Shown here in pieces: positions 12,938-24,977 of a DNA stretch of 64,000 nt. The DNA lies in the NCBI GenBank assembly GCA_013398015.1, contig VZRR01011618.1, forward strand, positions 124,001-188,000, read 5' to 3'. The position numbers were made by a program, and so were the translations under genes. Within the stretch, counting starts at the first letter, position 1. The number at the start of each line of letters is the position of its first letter. Origin of the DNA: Oreocharis arfaki. Lineage: Eukaryota > Chordata > Aves > Passeriformes > Paramythiidae. Below the pieces are notes generated by a model that saw only the letters and a program-made list of their open reading frames with translations, made no database searches and was not told the origin of the DNA.

Positions 12938-13183
12938 GATGCTTCCATCGCTATTATCTGTAGTGGATTTAGGGAGGGGAGCCAAGATACTGCCAGGGAT
13001 CCATCCTTCAGCAGCCGGAGAGTGGTCGTTTGCGGGCTGGTACACCAGGAACATGTTCTGCTGGTTGATAGCAAGGATCTGAACCACCTCTCCTTGATTC
13101 ACACAGATCTCATCCTCCTTCAGTGCATAGTAATCTTTAATCACCACCATGGAAGAGGTCCCATTGCACCCTCCCAAATCAGT
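12936..13183 (-). CDS. KALRN: KALRN exon e15: second SH3 domain
   Basis: 82 codons plus two bases (exit phase 2). It opens TDLGGCNGTSS, then the SH3: MVVIKDYYALKEDEICVNQG, EVVQILAINQQNMFLVYQPA, NDHSPAAEGWIPGSILAPL, then PKSTTDNSDGSI. KDYYAL stands for the ALYDY motif, EGWIPGSIL is the WxPxxxL ligand-binding end. Acceptor CCGTTTTCAG, donor AA followed by GTAAGTG. Unspliced, the same bases read AAG TAA, so the exon can also be terminal, with coding sequence ending at 12932. Mammalian kalirin, as I recall, has one more residue at the start (QND rather than TD). Confidence 0.97.
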
Positions 13184-14050
13184 CTGAAAACGGACACAAC
13201 ACAAACCGGTGAGCGGCCGGCGCGGAGGAACCTGCCCTTTCCGGCAGCGATCCCACTACTTCATGTCCAGCCTAACCAGACCAGGGAAAAAGACACAAAA
13301 CACTTGGAAGTTCACATTGGCAGAAAAAGATTTCAAGGATCTGAAAGGTGGCAGTAACCTAATACAAACCAATCTCCTATTTTGTACCAGACCTCAAAGC
13401 TGCTAACAGCTGTGCCCCTGGGTGTTCTCATCTGTGGGGTGTTACAGATGAAGGGTCTGTGCTGAGCCAAACAGGGAGAAAGACCAATGACGCTGGGTGA
13501 ATACTCACAGTTAAATATAGGTCATATTGAAAGTGGCTTTGGTCAACCTCAGTCAGCAGCAGGGTCCAAACACGGGTGACAGGGTGGCCACTGACTCTTT
13601 GGTGGTTTGTCTGCAGCACACATGTACCCAAATTATAAGCTTTAGCTGGCACTCTGAGAACTGTTATGTGGGAAAAGGTCTAAACTCTTCCCTGCCATAG
13701 ACTTTTCGGGAGTGGGTGGTTAATGGATATTAGAGAAGCCTGAATATTGCTTCTGCCAGTACTGCAAATGGGTATCTAGTTCACCAGATCTGCAAGCACA
13801 GTGCCCTGAAAAACATCGGGATCAGTGCTCCAGGGTCAGGCTCTGTCTCTGTTTCCCAGATGAAGTGCCATCCATGTGGATGCCAGGGCTTTTGCACGAG
13901 CTGTTTAATCCCGAATCACACGTTACCCCATTGCTTCAGTATGTTGATTCCTGTTGACCTGGTTAGCTGCTAATCAAAGCTAACATCATGCATCACCTCT
14001 GGCATACGAAATGGGCTGTGAGATCATGTTTTATCAGATGAGCTCAGTAC
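13184..14050. other. KALRN intron (e14-e15)
   Basis: 867 bp phase-0 intron; no repeat seen. Confidence 0.8.
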
Positions 14051-14289
14051 CTTGCTTTGTTCATACTTGTCTCCGGGCTGTGAGTGCTCATACCCTGTGC
14101 TGCCGTTGGAGGTAGATATCTTCAGGGGTGGGAGAGATGGGTTACGGCTTGTAGCCTTCAAAGGCTTCTCAGACCCTACTGGAATAGAAGAATGGGGCCT
14201 GGCGTTGGGCTGGGGGACCCTGCCGGCCTGGGGCCGCAGCACTGCCGAGCTGCTCTCCTTGCGTTGGTACTCGATGGGCGACTGCAGCG
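14051..14289 (-). CDS. KALRN: KALRN exon e14: PH extension and proline-rich linker
   Basis: Two bases completing Ala, then 79 codons: LQSPIEYQRKESSSAVLRPQ, a Pro-rich stretch (AGRVPQPNARPHSSIPVGSE and NPSLPPLKISTSNGS), ending GDKYEQSK. Acceptor CTCTTGCAG, donor GTACTG. The first residues join the end of e13 to make FLN-ALQSPIEYQ, equivalent to the helix of p63RhoGEF that contacts Galphaq. The linker carries several PxxP-like spots that could bind SH3 domains; this is inference. The exon is GC-rich compared with its AT-rich introns. Confidence 0.96.
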
Positions 14290-17200
14290 CTGCAAGAGAG
14301 GACAAGAGTCAGCCACAGGCTCCCAACAGCCTTGCCAGGGGCTGCAGAGGTGTTCAAACAGGTGGGATGGTTCAAACAGAACAGACTCGTGTGCTGCAAA
14401 CCAAACAGGAGCAGGAGATGCCGCCCAGGGAGGCACACAGCGTGTTCGTGGCTAGACAGGACACAAGCACGTTACAGTGTGCTATGCATGAGCTGAACAC
14501 AGCATTTCGTGCTGATGTGAAGAACAGCTTCTCTAACCTGCACAGTGAGTAGGCTAAAATGTTTGCCATTTATGGCATACATAATTGCATTCATTTTCTT
14601 TGAAATCGCACAAATTAATGACGTCCTGTAGTCAAAATAAAGGAAAGCCTGACTAAGAGGTGCACAGCGCATTTACAGTGAATTCTGCTAACATCGGAAA
14701 ACACAGGTCAAGACCTCTAAATCTCATTTGCACATTCCCAAGAAAGTGTGACTAGTAAATACTCTTCAGACATGATGCACTAAAACTTGGCTCTCAATTT
14801 GCTTTCTACATTAACTTTGGTTCAAGGAAACTGCTGGAACTGGCCAGCAAGTGAGGAAGTATAGATGGCACCAGGACATTAATCCCAGCAGTCCAAACCT
14901 CTCCAGAAAACACCCAACAGGCAACACTAAACAGCTTCATAAGCAGCAAAAAAACATCTCCTTGTGAGAGTAGATTTTATATCATGGAGAGAGCTTGCAC
15001 TGGGAAAAGGAAGGATAAAATTTCCAGATTGTAAAGAAAAAAATAATTTGTTATGTTTGGAGGAGAAGGGATCAGGGCCAGGACTCCCAGTGAGCAGATT
15101 TGCTGGGCTCAGCCTACTAGCCCCAGACCTATGGGCTTGGTTTTTTGTGTGTCATGTGGCTTTAACAGATGATTTATAGTCAGTTAATGCTGTGTACATG
15201 CACCAGACTAAACCTACTGGAATGCAGAGAGACTAGTCTAGCAAGAGGCAGACAGAGGACATAATGTCACAGCATCAGCCCCACCAGGGAACCACAACAG
15301 AAGGAATGTCTTTCCCAACAAGATGAAAAGGAAAGAAAAACAGAAAAGCTCAGCACCATACAGCACTCTCTAGCATTCCCCTTCCAGAGAAAGGCAGGAC
15401 AACTCAAGAAACCACTTCATACTAAAGAACAAATGACTTACAATAAAAAAAAATCAAGGAGGATGCCAGATCACCATTTTCTTCAAAAGGACACAGACAC
15501 AGATCTGTGGCAATCTGGAAGATTACTTGTCTCTAAAACCTGACCCATGTCACAAAAGCAGATTGTATTTATGCCACAGGGACTGACAGTTTCACTTGCC
15601 TACCTCAGCTGCAGCTGGAAATGGTTTGGTCCTGCTGCAGACGAGCCACAGAGGGCAAGGAAGGCTGGGGAGAACTTTGACATTGATTTTGACAGTGACA
15701 TTTTTCTATTGTATACAGTAGATCAGGCTGCAAGGTCTTTAGCAGTAAGATCTGAATGGATACTTATCAATCTAGCTTGAAACAATCCACCGTACTCAGT
15801 GCTTTTAAAGGGTATTTAGCTGAGTCTCCATTTCTGACTACTAATTCCACCATGAACTATCACAGTGATGCCTGGCTTCCAGCAGCCTGTTAAACATCTG
15901 TCAGTACTCTTAGAAGCTTCTGGCAAAAGTCAGTGTCCATCTACTTGCATGTTCTCTCTTTCTCTCTCTAATTCCCCCCCACGAAACATGATTAAAAAAA
16001 GGTACAGATGAATGGCATTGTCCTTAAACATGTCCAGCAGGGACATACTTTCTTTACAGCTTGCTTCCTAAAGAACAGTTACAACAGCCCAACATTTGAT
16101 GCACAGCCTGTTTCTCAAGCTTAGCAGCTTTTACTTTTCCAAGAAAAAATATTAAAAACTCGAATATTACAGTTTTACATTGATGAAGTTTGGATGCAAA
16201 TCCCATGCTTTGTACATAGCCCCTACTCTTTAGGACTTCTCTGGGGAAGACAGAAACGTCAGAGACACCTTGGGCGAGAACTCATGGGGAATGTTTTGTT
16301 ATTAAGTTTATGCAGCATTGGCTCAGTGTGGATTTAATATGATTTTAAGGACAGAAAACATCCGCTTTAATGAAATGCAAAGCTAAAGAACATATTTAAA
16401 GATTAGTCAGCCTCAATAAGATTACATTCTAAAAGCCACTTAAAATGTTCTGGACTGGACAGGCTCTACTGGATACAGTATAATTTTCTTGGATCTTATT
16501 TATAGTTTTAAGGTAAATCCTTAAGCTTGTGTTTTAATATAAATCTATTTTTACTTTTGCTTTAGAGATAGTGATGATTATGTTCCTAACCCATCAAATT
16601 GCTTGCTGGCCTCATAGAAGATAGGCTGAATAGGGGCTATGAAGATGCCTCAGTAGAAAAAGAGGCTCACAGGGCAGTAAGCCCTGTGAAGATAAGAGGG
16701 AATACTTAAAAAATAAAAAGAACAAGCAAGAAAGATATGGAAGGGACAGAAAAACCCTGCATTAATGCCTGTGGAGTTCTCACAAGGCTTTTTAAAAAAA
16801 GTCTGTAGCTAACTGTTAGTGGAACTTATTTTTGTTCCAGTAATTCCTCAGTCAAAGCCAACTGCACTGACATAAACCCATCAAGTTTTGGGACCAACTG
16901 GTCAAACTGGAGAACTTGAACTCTTCATCTCGCCAGTGCATTTAAGGAATCATTTTACAATGGTTGTATGAGGCTATTTCTATTCCAGGTCGTGAAAACC
17001 CAATACCAAGTTGTAGCATCATGGGTGAAATACATTTCCCTTCTCAGCTCAGCCATAGATTCTGAACTGTCACAAACAAGCCTTGCATGTAACCCCTTCC
17101 CACTTAACTTCTGAAAAGTAAAATTAAGCTGAATTAAAATTTTTAAAACCTCCACATTCAAGAAAAGGGAGCCTTTGCTTTGATGTGAACTGAAAGAGCC

Positions 17201-18224
17201 TCTTCCCATTTTGCAACAAAACATCCACAAAAACAAATAACAAAAGCCCAAAACAAAAAAATCTAACATATTGTGCCAAGTCAAAACATCTTGATTCAAG
17301 CAAGTAAGTTTTATTATTGAACATGTATTAAGCTATTAAAGATAGAACTCTAATATAAGCTCCATAAAATAAGCTGGTTTGAATTGAATAGTGCAAAGCA
17401 ATCCTGGAGGCATCCAAAGCAACTCTGATGCTTCCAAACAAACAAAAGAGATACTATTTTTAGATTCTTTCTCTAGTCCTGTTCCCTTCTCTTACCCTCA
17501 TCTACTCACGAGCAACAACAATCTAAAATTGTTAACTGAATTTGATTCCTCTGTATTTTCAAATTACACACTTTTGTTGATTGTGTGCGTGTCTGGTTTT
17601 TGAGAGTTTTGTTTTGAAACATAGCTTTAATTTCAAATATTATTTCAGACTACCTCAAATCTATTTCTAAAGCAAAGCTGATACTTTGGAAAGGCCCCTG
17701 TTTGTGCACAGCTCCCATGGTTCCTAGGAGAAACAAGCCCTTGTCCTTGTTTACTTGCTGTTTCCTTTGTTTTTTTTTTTTTTAAATTGAAAGCTGCTGC
17801 TGCCCTGCAGAGCTGGGACCTGTAGAGGAGGGGATGGTGAGGCAGCCTTCATCCCACCTCACATCCTCAGCTGGTAGCACACAGTGATGTCTAACAGGAG
17901 GTTCGTGGGGATGAGCCTTGCTCTGAGCACATGGGAGGTGCTGTGTAGACACAGTGACAACCTGGCTTCATCATGATCTTGAGGTGGCATCAGATATAAA
18001 ACCTCACTGTACAATGGAAAGCACCAGGCAACAGGGCCCTGCAAGCCCCAGTACAAAAGTACCAACAAAAGCACCACCCAAAGAGGCACCTGAGGGATAT
18101 GAACCCAGCTGACACATGCAGAAGTGGCCCAGTAATTTTCTCACAGAGGAAAAAAAGACATAAAAGGTTCTAAATCCCATTTAGCATCACAGTTCGGGAA
18201 ACAGAACAAAGACCATGTACGTAC
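14290..18224. other. KALRN intron (e13-e14)
   Basis: 3935 bp phase-1 intron, the longest complete one. It has a CT-rich stretch at 15953-15970 and an AT-rich, complex block around 16300-16560. No exon or CR1 recognised. Confidence 0.8.
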
Positions 18225-18396
18225 CATTTAGGAAATCTCTTTGTGTGTCCAGGACCTGGTTGATGTCCTGTACCCAAGCTTGTTGAATTTCTGGATTAGC
18301 TGCCTGCAAAATGACTCTCTCTGATGTTTCCCGGCTCATGAGAGCAAACTTGCAGGGATCATTGTCCACATTTTCTTCAATGATAAGGTAGTTCAT
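18225..18396 (-). CDS. KALRN: KALRN exon e13: PH domain, C-terminal half and helix
   Basis: 57 codons plus one base (exit phase 1), from MNYLIIEENVDNDPCKFALM through SRETSERVILQAANPEIQQA to WVQDINQVLDTQRDFLN. Acceptor TTGTTTCAG, donor GTACGT. PEIQQAWVQDINQVL is the PH C-terminal helix with its invariant Trp. DTQRDFLN starts the helical extension that continues in e14. Confidence 0.97.
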
Positions 18397-21300
18397 CTGA
18401 AACAAGCCAAGGTGAGCGTGTTACAGGGAGCATGAGTTAGCATTACACAAGAATCAAAACTGTTGTGAAATGTTCCTGAAAATAATTGAGTCCAATAACA
18501 AACTGTTAGATCATAATCTGAAGAATTTGTCTCATCTAGATTTACCCAGATAAATCTAAATCTTAAATTTGATGCTTAATAAAGCTCTGACAGATGTACC
18601 AGACATCTACCCGCCTTGTCTTGAATTACAGCTTCTATTTTAAGGTAACAGACCTGACTGGTGGGCTTAAAATTTACTGTAACCCATAAATAGAGCAAAA
18701 ATGTTCCTATTAATATGTTAATAAAGTCTATCATTCCTCCAATTTAAGTAAGTGTTTATATTTTTTGTCCTCTGATAGGAAAGTCTCAGTCATTACTGCA
18801 TTTTAAAAATGGAATGGACTGTGCACAGGGATATGATGAAAAAAAAGAGAGCAATTCTCCCGTGATGCTCCAACAGATCTTATTTCTAGCAGGTTAGAGT
18901 CATCTGTGTGCAATCACTTCACTTGACTGTAGTCACAGATACTCTTTCTGGAAATCACATGGATGGCAATTTTGGCTGCTGTCTCGCCCTTACAAGGCTT
19001 CTGTTTTAAGTGTATTCATAACTTAAGCTTTTCCTGAGATGCTGAGGGTATTAAACAAGAATGGGTTGGCACAGCCTCCCAAAAAAAAAAAAAAAAGAGA
19101 GGGAGTGTCTTCATGTCAAAAGCAGACAGCTCTGAAGACTAAGGCAGTAATGTTCCCTAGAAGTCCATCTCCAATTGCTCTGAGTATCTGTCAAGGTATG
19201 GACAGATCCACTCCACACCAGAATACTGTCCAGCATTCAAACTGCAAGATGGAATTAGCCTCTTCCTTCGCTTCTGGCAGTCCCTGTGACATTACAGTGG
19301 CATGCAGGAACTCCCCTGACATGGGGGACAAGGAAAGGGACACACAGTGAGCCCAGACAGTGCTTTTCATCCTGATCTGAGCTCATTTTCCTCTGGTTGA
19401 TAGCCAAAGCAATCCCGGTATGACTCTAGGTAAAAGATGTGTAGAGTTCCCTAACCTCCTATTTGTGTCTCAGGGAGATGCATTTGCCAAGGCTCCCACT
19501 TAGGTGTTTTGAGAGCCAGAAAGGTGTCCAAATGAGAAGTATCCAAGAAGGGGCCTGCCATTTCTCAACACTAAGGACCTTATTGTGTAAAAAAGGGTTC
19601 TTCGCCAATGCAGGACAAGATTCTGAAGCTTCTGTCACAGTCTGAGTGTGACAGACCTTGGAGAACAATATTTGGGAGTTTCATCTCGCTGAGAGACCAG
19701 AACAGCTGCATTTGAAGCCACATGCACATTTTACTCTGTGGCTGTGACAGAGGAAAGAAACGGGGTCTGTGCTGCTGGCTCAGGTGGAGGCCCCTCTGCG
19801 AGGTGAGGATGCTCAGAGCCCAGGCAGGGAGGGAATGGTCCTGCTCCACTGAGAGCCACAGCTCTTCTCTGTGGGAAACAGACAGATGCAAAAGCAGCCT
19901 GAAGCTGAAGTGGGGGCTGGGAGGGAGGGTGTGAGAGCTGCCGCACACAAACTCCATGCTGAGGTGGGGGAGACACACATGGAGCCACAGGGGATCCCTC
20001 ACTTGCTGCAGACACTCAACAGGAGAATGAGCTGTTTGCCAAGTGGAAGAAAAGGGGCTGGAAAATCATCACATGAAAATTTTAAACTCAGGCAAGTGGG
20101 AACAGCATTCTTCTCATAGGCTGTTTAACTAGAAAAGCAACTCATACCCTTGAGGCAAGCTAATTTTATTGACATTAGGAGAGATTTATTTTTCTCTCTT
20201 TATCTACAATATACAATTCAGGAATTGTTTCCTGCAGATAAAAGCCTCATTGTTATAGATACAATAAACTAAAGTAAAAATGATTCATCCTATTTCCATC
20301 TCCAATTTTAATAATGATTTAAATCAGCAAAAAGATAAAATCAAAGCTGATCATCTAAATCAAGATGATTGTTTATTTGTACACTTTAGATTTTCCCTTT
20401 ATAGCCTATTATTTGGTTGGAAACTATAAAATACACAGACTTGCAAATGGATATAGGCTTTTCAGTAAATGCTGCTGTTTCCATCAGCCAAAAAGACGAC
20501 CTCATACCAGTAAACATGCTGTTTACCATAAATTTGTTTAGTTATATATGTTAATATGCCTTATTTCAGCTGATAGTGTTCTCTTCTATTTCATATTAAT
20601 GCAGCATTTAATATTTAGAGCAAACACAATGCATTCTCCCATGTCTCTTAAATTGTACCTTTGAAAAGGAAATCAACACCAGACTGGTTTCTCAGCTTTG
20701 AATGACCCAGAAATTCAAATGAATCAGTGATTTTGCTCCTTCTGCAGGCACAGCCAAGGCTGCTCTACCAGGAGATGTGCAGCATTCATTCACCTTCACT
20801 TTCCATTTCATAGGTTAACTTTGCATTTGTTAAACAAGCAAAGAAGTATTTCCCCTGGTTACTTTCAGTTTTTACTTTTAGCCCCAGCCCCATAATCTGG
20901 ACAGATTATTTAAAACCAAAATTGATTTCTCAAAACTCTCTTTATAGTTTAGCTGGTTTTGTAATTTGTCACAGCTGCATCTTCAGAATTATGTGTGGTT
21001 TTATTTGTCTTTGAAACATTCTTGCAACATCCAGATTTTAGTAAGAGCCCTCGCCCGACTTACAGAGACTATTTCCAGTAATATCACATAAAGGCTTAGT
21101 ATTGATTCACAGTTTGGCCTAAAATGACTGTTTTGGATACTGTACCTTCATCTACTTTTTATGATCATGCTTAAAAGCAACTATTGTAAACTTCCTTTGA
21201 CTACTGCAGGTTTTGTAGCAATATTCGCTAATTCAGAGCTATGAACAATAGAGGATCTGCCCTGGCTCTGTACCTTGTAAAAATTACCCAGAACATTTAG

Positions 21301-21446
21301 ACACACAGCAGTTTATTTAGAGATGGTCTTAAACAGCTTCTGCTCCACTGAAAGGTAAATGCAAATGTTTTCTGCACATCCCCTATGGCAGGATGAACCC
21401 TACCAGCCCATCAAACAGAATATGCTTCTCCCTCTGCATTTCTTAC
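18397..21446. other. KALRN intron (e12-e13), with AT-rich complex block
   Basis: 3050 bp phase-0 intron. The segment 20150-20640 is AT-rich but of high complexity, with TAAT and GATAA-type words and no repeat signature, as in conserved non-coding elements. A short A-run lies near 19081. No exon recognised. Confidence 0.75.
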
Positions 21447-21632
21447 CTTTATGCTTTTCTTGAACATGTAGCCTGGCGTTAGAGATCCTTTTCTAAGGAG
21501 TTCACTGAAGATAACGATTTGCTCAAAGAGAAACACCCTGCGCTCCTTGGGCCGAGACTGAACCCCGGAATCCTGCTCCGTCACGTAGAAGGTGTCCTGC
21601 TGCAGCAGCTTGCCTTGAGCTGTCAGTTTGCC
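21447..21632 (-). CDS. KALRN: KALRN exon e12: PH domain, N-terminal strands
   Basis: Exactly 62 codons, phase 0/0, from GKLTAQGKLLQQDTFYVTEQ through RPKERRVFLFEQIVIFSELL to GYMFKKSIK. Acceptor GCTCCTCAG, donor GTAAGA. VFLFEQIVIFSE is the central PH strand pair. In the p63RhoGEF subfamily the PH inhibits the DH until Galphaq binds; that kalirin GEF2 behaves alike is established for the family but not visible here. Confidence 0.97.
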
Positions 21633-22485
21633 CTGAGGAGCAGACAAGGCACCAACATTACAAACCCTGACCCACCGTGGTCCCACAAGGTGATAGGCTC
21701 TATGTCATGCAGCCCAAGTTTTCCAGGCAGCCCTGTGAGACTTATCCCCTCTAAGTTACCAAAGCACCAACCCTGTAAATAGTGACCTCAGCTGAAGACA
21801 AGTAACATAGGTTTTCCTTGCTCTCACTGCCACTGATGGTGTATATAAAACCAAAAGCAAGAGGTCTCATGCAGACTGTCTTGTACACCTTATTTCAAAT
21901 CCTGTTCCCATTATGCACTTTGTTACTGTAGTGCTCCAGTCAAGAGCTCTCCATCATGCCCTAAGCCAGCAGCCACTGACACAACACCTCTGAAGGTGCA
22001 AAAGCCAGGACCTACCTGTTTGCAGTGCACGTCAGTAAGACAAATCTTAATTCATTTTGGAGATAAGACCTCTCACCAAAGCCTGCACTGGCTTAGTTAC
22101 AAGCCACAAGCTGTAACCTGTGGGGTTGTAACTCACAAGTCCCCTCCTGGATGTTGCTGAAGTCGGTGGGAGCTGTTAACGTGTTAATGGGCAGAGCAGG
22201 CTGGTTCATCACTTATTTTGCTCTTGTAATAGATATAATAAGTCTCATTAAAGCTTGCAGAAGCTTTTACAGACCTCACATTTAGAAGAAATGATAGACT
22301 GCCACAAGTTTAGAGGGAGAGGTGTGTCACCCCCCACCTCTGAAACCCCACCAAAGCATGCAGCTCAGCACTGCAGAAGAACAAGCACTAATTAAAAAGC
22401 TTGGGTAGATTGTAGAGACAATCATAGAAAGATAAAGTAATTTTCCCTGCTTAGTTATTATTGGAATAAGAATGCAAATGCATAC
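21633..22485. other. KALRN intron (e11-e12)
   Basis: 853 bp phase-0 intron; no repeat seen. Confidence 0.8.
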
Positions 22486-22563
22486 CTCAAAGCCTTGGAG
22501 GCGACCCAGGTTCATCATGTCATTGCAACGTTTTGGTACAAGGCACATTAATTCAACTGCTTT
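22486..22563 (-). CDS. KALRN: KALRN exon e11: end of DH domain, DH-PH joint
   Basis: Exactly 26 codons, phase 0/0, KAVELMCLVPKRCNDMMNLG then RLQGFE. Acceptor CCTCCACAG, donor GTATG. VPKRCNDMMNLGRLQGFE is the last DH helix running into the PH domain and is a hallmark of the kalirin/Trio/p63RhoGEF group. Confidence 0.97.
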
Positions 22564-22881
22564 CTGTGGAGGAAAAGGGATGTTGCATTATTACAAGAGA
22601 ACCAGAGGGTTCCTGAAAGCACAGTGTCAAATAACGGAGCTCAATAGCACGACTGCTGCAGTGACTCATGGCAAGGCCCTCCTGAATCGATGTCTAAAAG
22701 AGGATGGTGCAGGACTAAAATGCAGGACTGTGCCATCATCTTTTAGTTCTGATTTAAGCTAAGAGAAATACCACATTTAGAATACCAGCAGGATCTTCAA
22801 CCATTGTCAAAGGAATACTGGGGTTTTCATTCCTCCATACAAAGTCCCATTAGCCCTATTGTCCGGAGCATGAAAATGTAC
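22564..22881. other. KALRN intron (e10-e11)
   Basis: 318 bp phase-0 intron, the shortest in the set; nothing notable. Confidence 0.8.
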
Positions 22882-22932
22882 CTCTATCTCGGAGCACTCC
22901 AGACCAGCTTTTTCACTGTACCTCAGGAAGTC
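22882..22932 (-). CDS. KALRN: KALRN exon e10: DH domain, short exon
   Basis: Only 17 codons, phase 0/0, DFLRYSEKAGLECSEIE. Acceptor CTTTCTCCAG, donor GTACAT, which is a weaker donor than its neighbours. It continues the catalytic helix of e9 (LLLK then DFLRYS). Skipping would preserve frame but remove the end of a core helix. Confidence 0.95.
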
Positions 22933-24014
22933 CTGGAGAAAGCAGAAAGGTTTGCATTAAGGCACTTCAGGAAAGAGAGAACAAAAGGCACCAGTTTGAA
23001 AAGTAAAAAGCATATTCAGCCTGTGATTTTCTGAGAAGAAACTTGCTAATATTAATAAATTCATCTTCAGAGACTGCTGAATGTCATAACCACTTTAGAG
23101 ATAGGGAAAAGGGGTGTGGATGGTTGTTGAAAAGATCACAGAAAAAAAGACAAAGCTGGGGTTAGTCCTTGGCAACGCTTACTTGGTCCCTGTCTTAAGC
23201 CACAAGACCACACACACCCACACAAAGAGTTTTCTTTTCCTTTTGGCATTTTGGGGAACACGCTGCTGTGCCTCTGCCTGTGTGCAATTCTCAAACCTGG
23301 GCTGATGGCAGCCTGCTGGGGTACAGCTCAAAAACGAGGAGAAACCAGCTCAGAGCCCCAGTGCTGCTGGAGATTACAGGGAGGGTTCAGACACGCCTGA
23401 TTTTAGATATTGGCTTCAGACCCCTCGGGATGAATTTCCAAGAGTGTTGAGTAATTGTCATTATGGATAAGCCAGCATAAACTAGAGTGGTCAGGCTTCT
23501 TGGGAAAAAAAATTGTGGCGAGCTCCCCAAATTTTAAGACAACAGAATATTCTGAAAATAAGTTTCTTCAGCTCATTTGAAGACAGATATTTAGAAATGG
23601 AGGCTATAGCATTTACTAGAAGCATGCCATTCAGCACCAAAGACAGATTTTAGCACAAGATACACTTGTGTATCTTTGTTCCAATTTAAAAAAACCTGAG
23701 AGTTTGGTCTGAAACTTCAGAGGAAGAAAATTCCTATCTGAAGTGTACCCTTCTATAAAAAAACTCCAAAAGAAAATCTAAAAAAAAAAAATCTGTTTAC
23801 TATCCTAAATTACAAACCACTTGCACAGATGTGGTCTCCTGCTCTCTGGACATTTTCCACAGGCCTCTGTCACTGTATGCCCCGAGAGCAGACCCCTCTT
23901 TCCTCTTAATTTGATGAATTTATTCCTCAGTTAAGTCTAAGGCTGATTTAAAATAACAGCATCTAATGCAACATGCAGACTACAGTTTAATCCAAACTGT
24001 ATCTTTTCACTCAC
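22933..24014. other. KALRN intron (e9-e10)
   Basis: 1082 bp phase-0 intron with a short CA-rich stretch near 23203-23226; no exon recognised. Confidence 0.8.
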
Positions 24015-24107
24015 CTTGAGAAGAAGCTGGTATTTAGTTATTCTTTGAATGGGTTTAATCAGAAAGTCACTGATGGTCAGCCGTTGGCTTATTTCCTGCT
24101 GAACCTC
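24015..24107 (-). CDS. KALRN: KALRN exon e9: DH conserved region 3 (catalytic helix)
   Basis: Exactly 31 codons, phase 0/0, EVQQEISQRLTISDFLIKPI then QRITKYQLLLK. Acceptor TTTTTTAG, donor GTGAGTG. FLIKPIQRITKYQLLLK is the most conserved Dbl-family helix; the KPIQR...YQLLL residues contact switch II and drive nucleotide release. All of them are intact, so the exchange site should be functional. Confidence 0.97.
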
Positions 24108-24890
24108 CTAAAAAATGAGGATTAAAAACAATTGCAAACAATCCCAGAGTAAGACAGACAACATGATAAAATGTCTCGGCAGAGACTTATTTCCACAGAA
24201 AGTTGGTCTGTTCCTAATCTTTTGTTTGCAAGAGGGAATTTCTGAGGATTTAAAAATCTGGCACATCCTATTTAGGCAAGGCCTGGGTGAAAGCCGTGAC
24301 TGAGCTGAAGGCATTGGAGAAAGCACAGGATCCCTCCCACCCCGAGCTGACCAAGCAGCCCTGCAAGGTCTGAGGGTCACTCTGTCCACTGCAGCGGGGA
24401 TTAGCTCACAAGTGAGTCCTGCAGAACAGGCCTCCTCCCCTAGGGTGAGAGGAAACATCTTTCCCTTGTTAAACAAGCTTCTTTCACATTACTATCAAAA
24501 TGTGTCTGGTCCTGAAGACTTCTTGAAACAGGCAAAGTTACTGGGGATTTATGAGAGGCACCACCCAGCTCCAACAGCTTTTACCTCCCCTGTTGTTTGT
24601 ACACTACTGATTTAAAAGTCTTACTTGGGACAGAAATGAGTCCATTTGTGGTACTCTGAGGGCCACACACAGTTAGTAGTGGATTAAATATTTATTATAA
24701 ATGAATAATATGAGAATTTTAAAGCAATTAAATAATAACACTTTCTCTGTACGGCAGAGACCTCAGCAGCACGGGCAGTATCAAAATCTTCAGGAGTTTG
24801 TTTTAGGCCAACCCCCCAGGTTACAGAACAGTCTCCTGGACCTGGACTCCCAGCTGTAAGCAGCAGTAATGTATAATGAGCCGTGCTTAC
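24108..24890. other. KALRN intron (e8-e9)
   Basis: 783 bp phase-0 intron; no repeat seen. Confidence 0.8.
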
Positions 24891-24977
24891 CTCAAAGTAC
24901 GTTTCATACTCAGCTACTATATACTCAGAGCGGGGCTTGTTTTGGCAATACACCACGTACATGTGCAATCGCCGCTC
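24891..24977 (-). CDS. KALRN: KALRN exon e8: DH domain, YCQNKPRSEYIV block
   Basis: Exactly 29 codons, phase 0/0, ERRLHMYVVYCQNKPRSEYI then VAEYETYFE. Acceptor CCTTCACAG, donor GTAAGC. The YCQNKPRSE block is shared by kalirin, Trio and p63RhoGEF GEF domains. LHMYVVYC here resembles the p63RhoGEF spelling more than the mammalian kalirin LHIYVWYC, as far as I recall that sequence. Confidence 0.96.

Noticed and set aside
12851..13357. 168-codon plus-strand frame
   Set aside because: Antisense shadow of the SH3 exon and its flanks.
14052..14552. 166-codon plus-strand frame
   Set aside because: It is antisense to KALRN e14; the minus strand holds the true coding exon.
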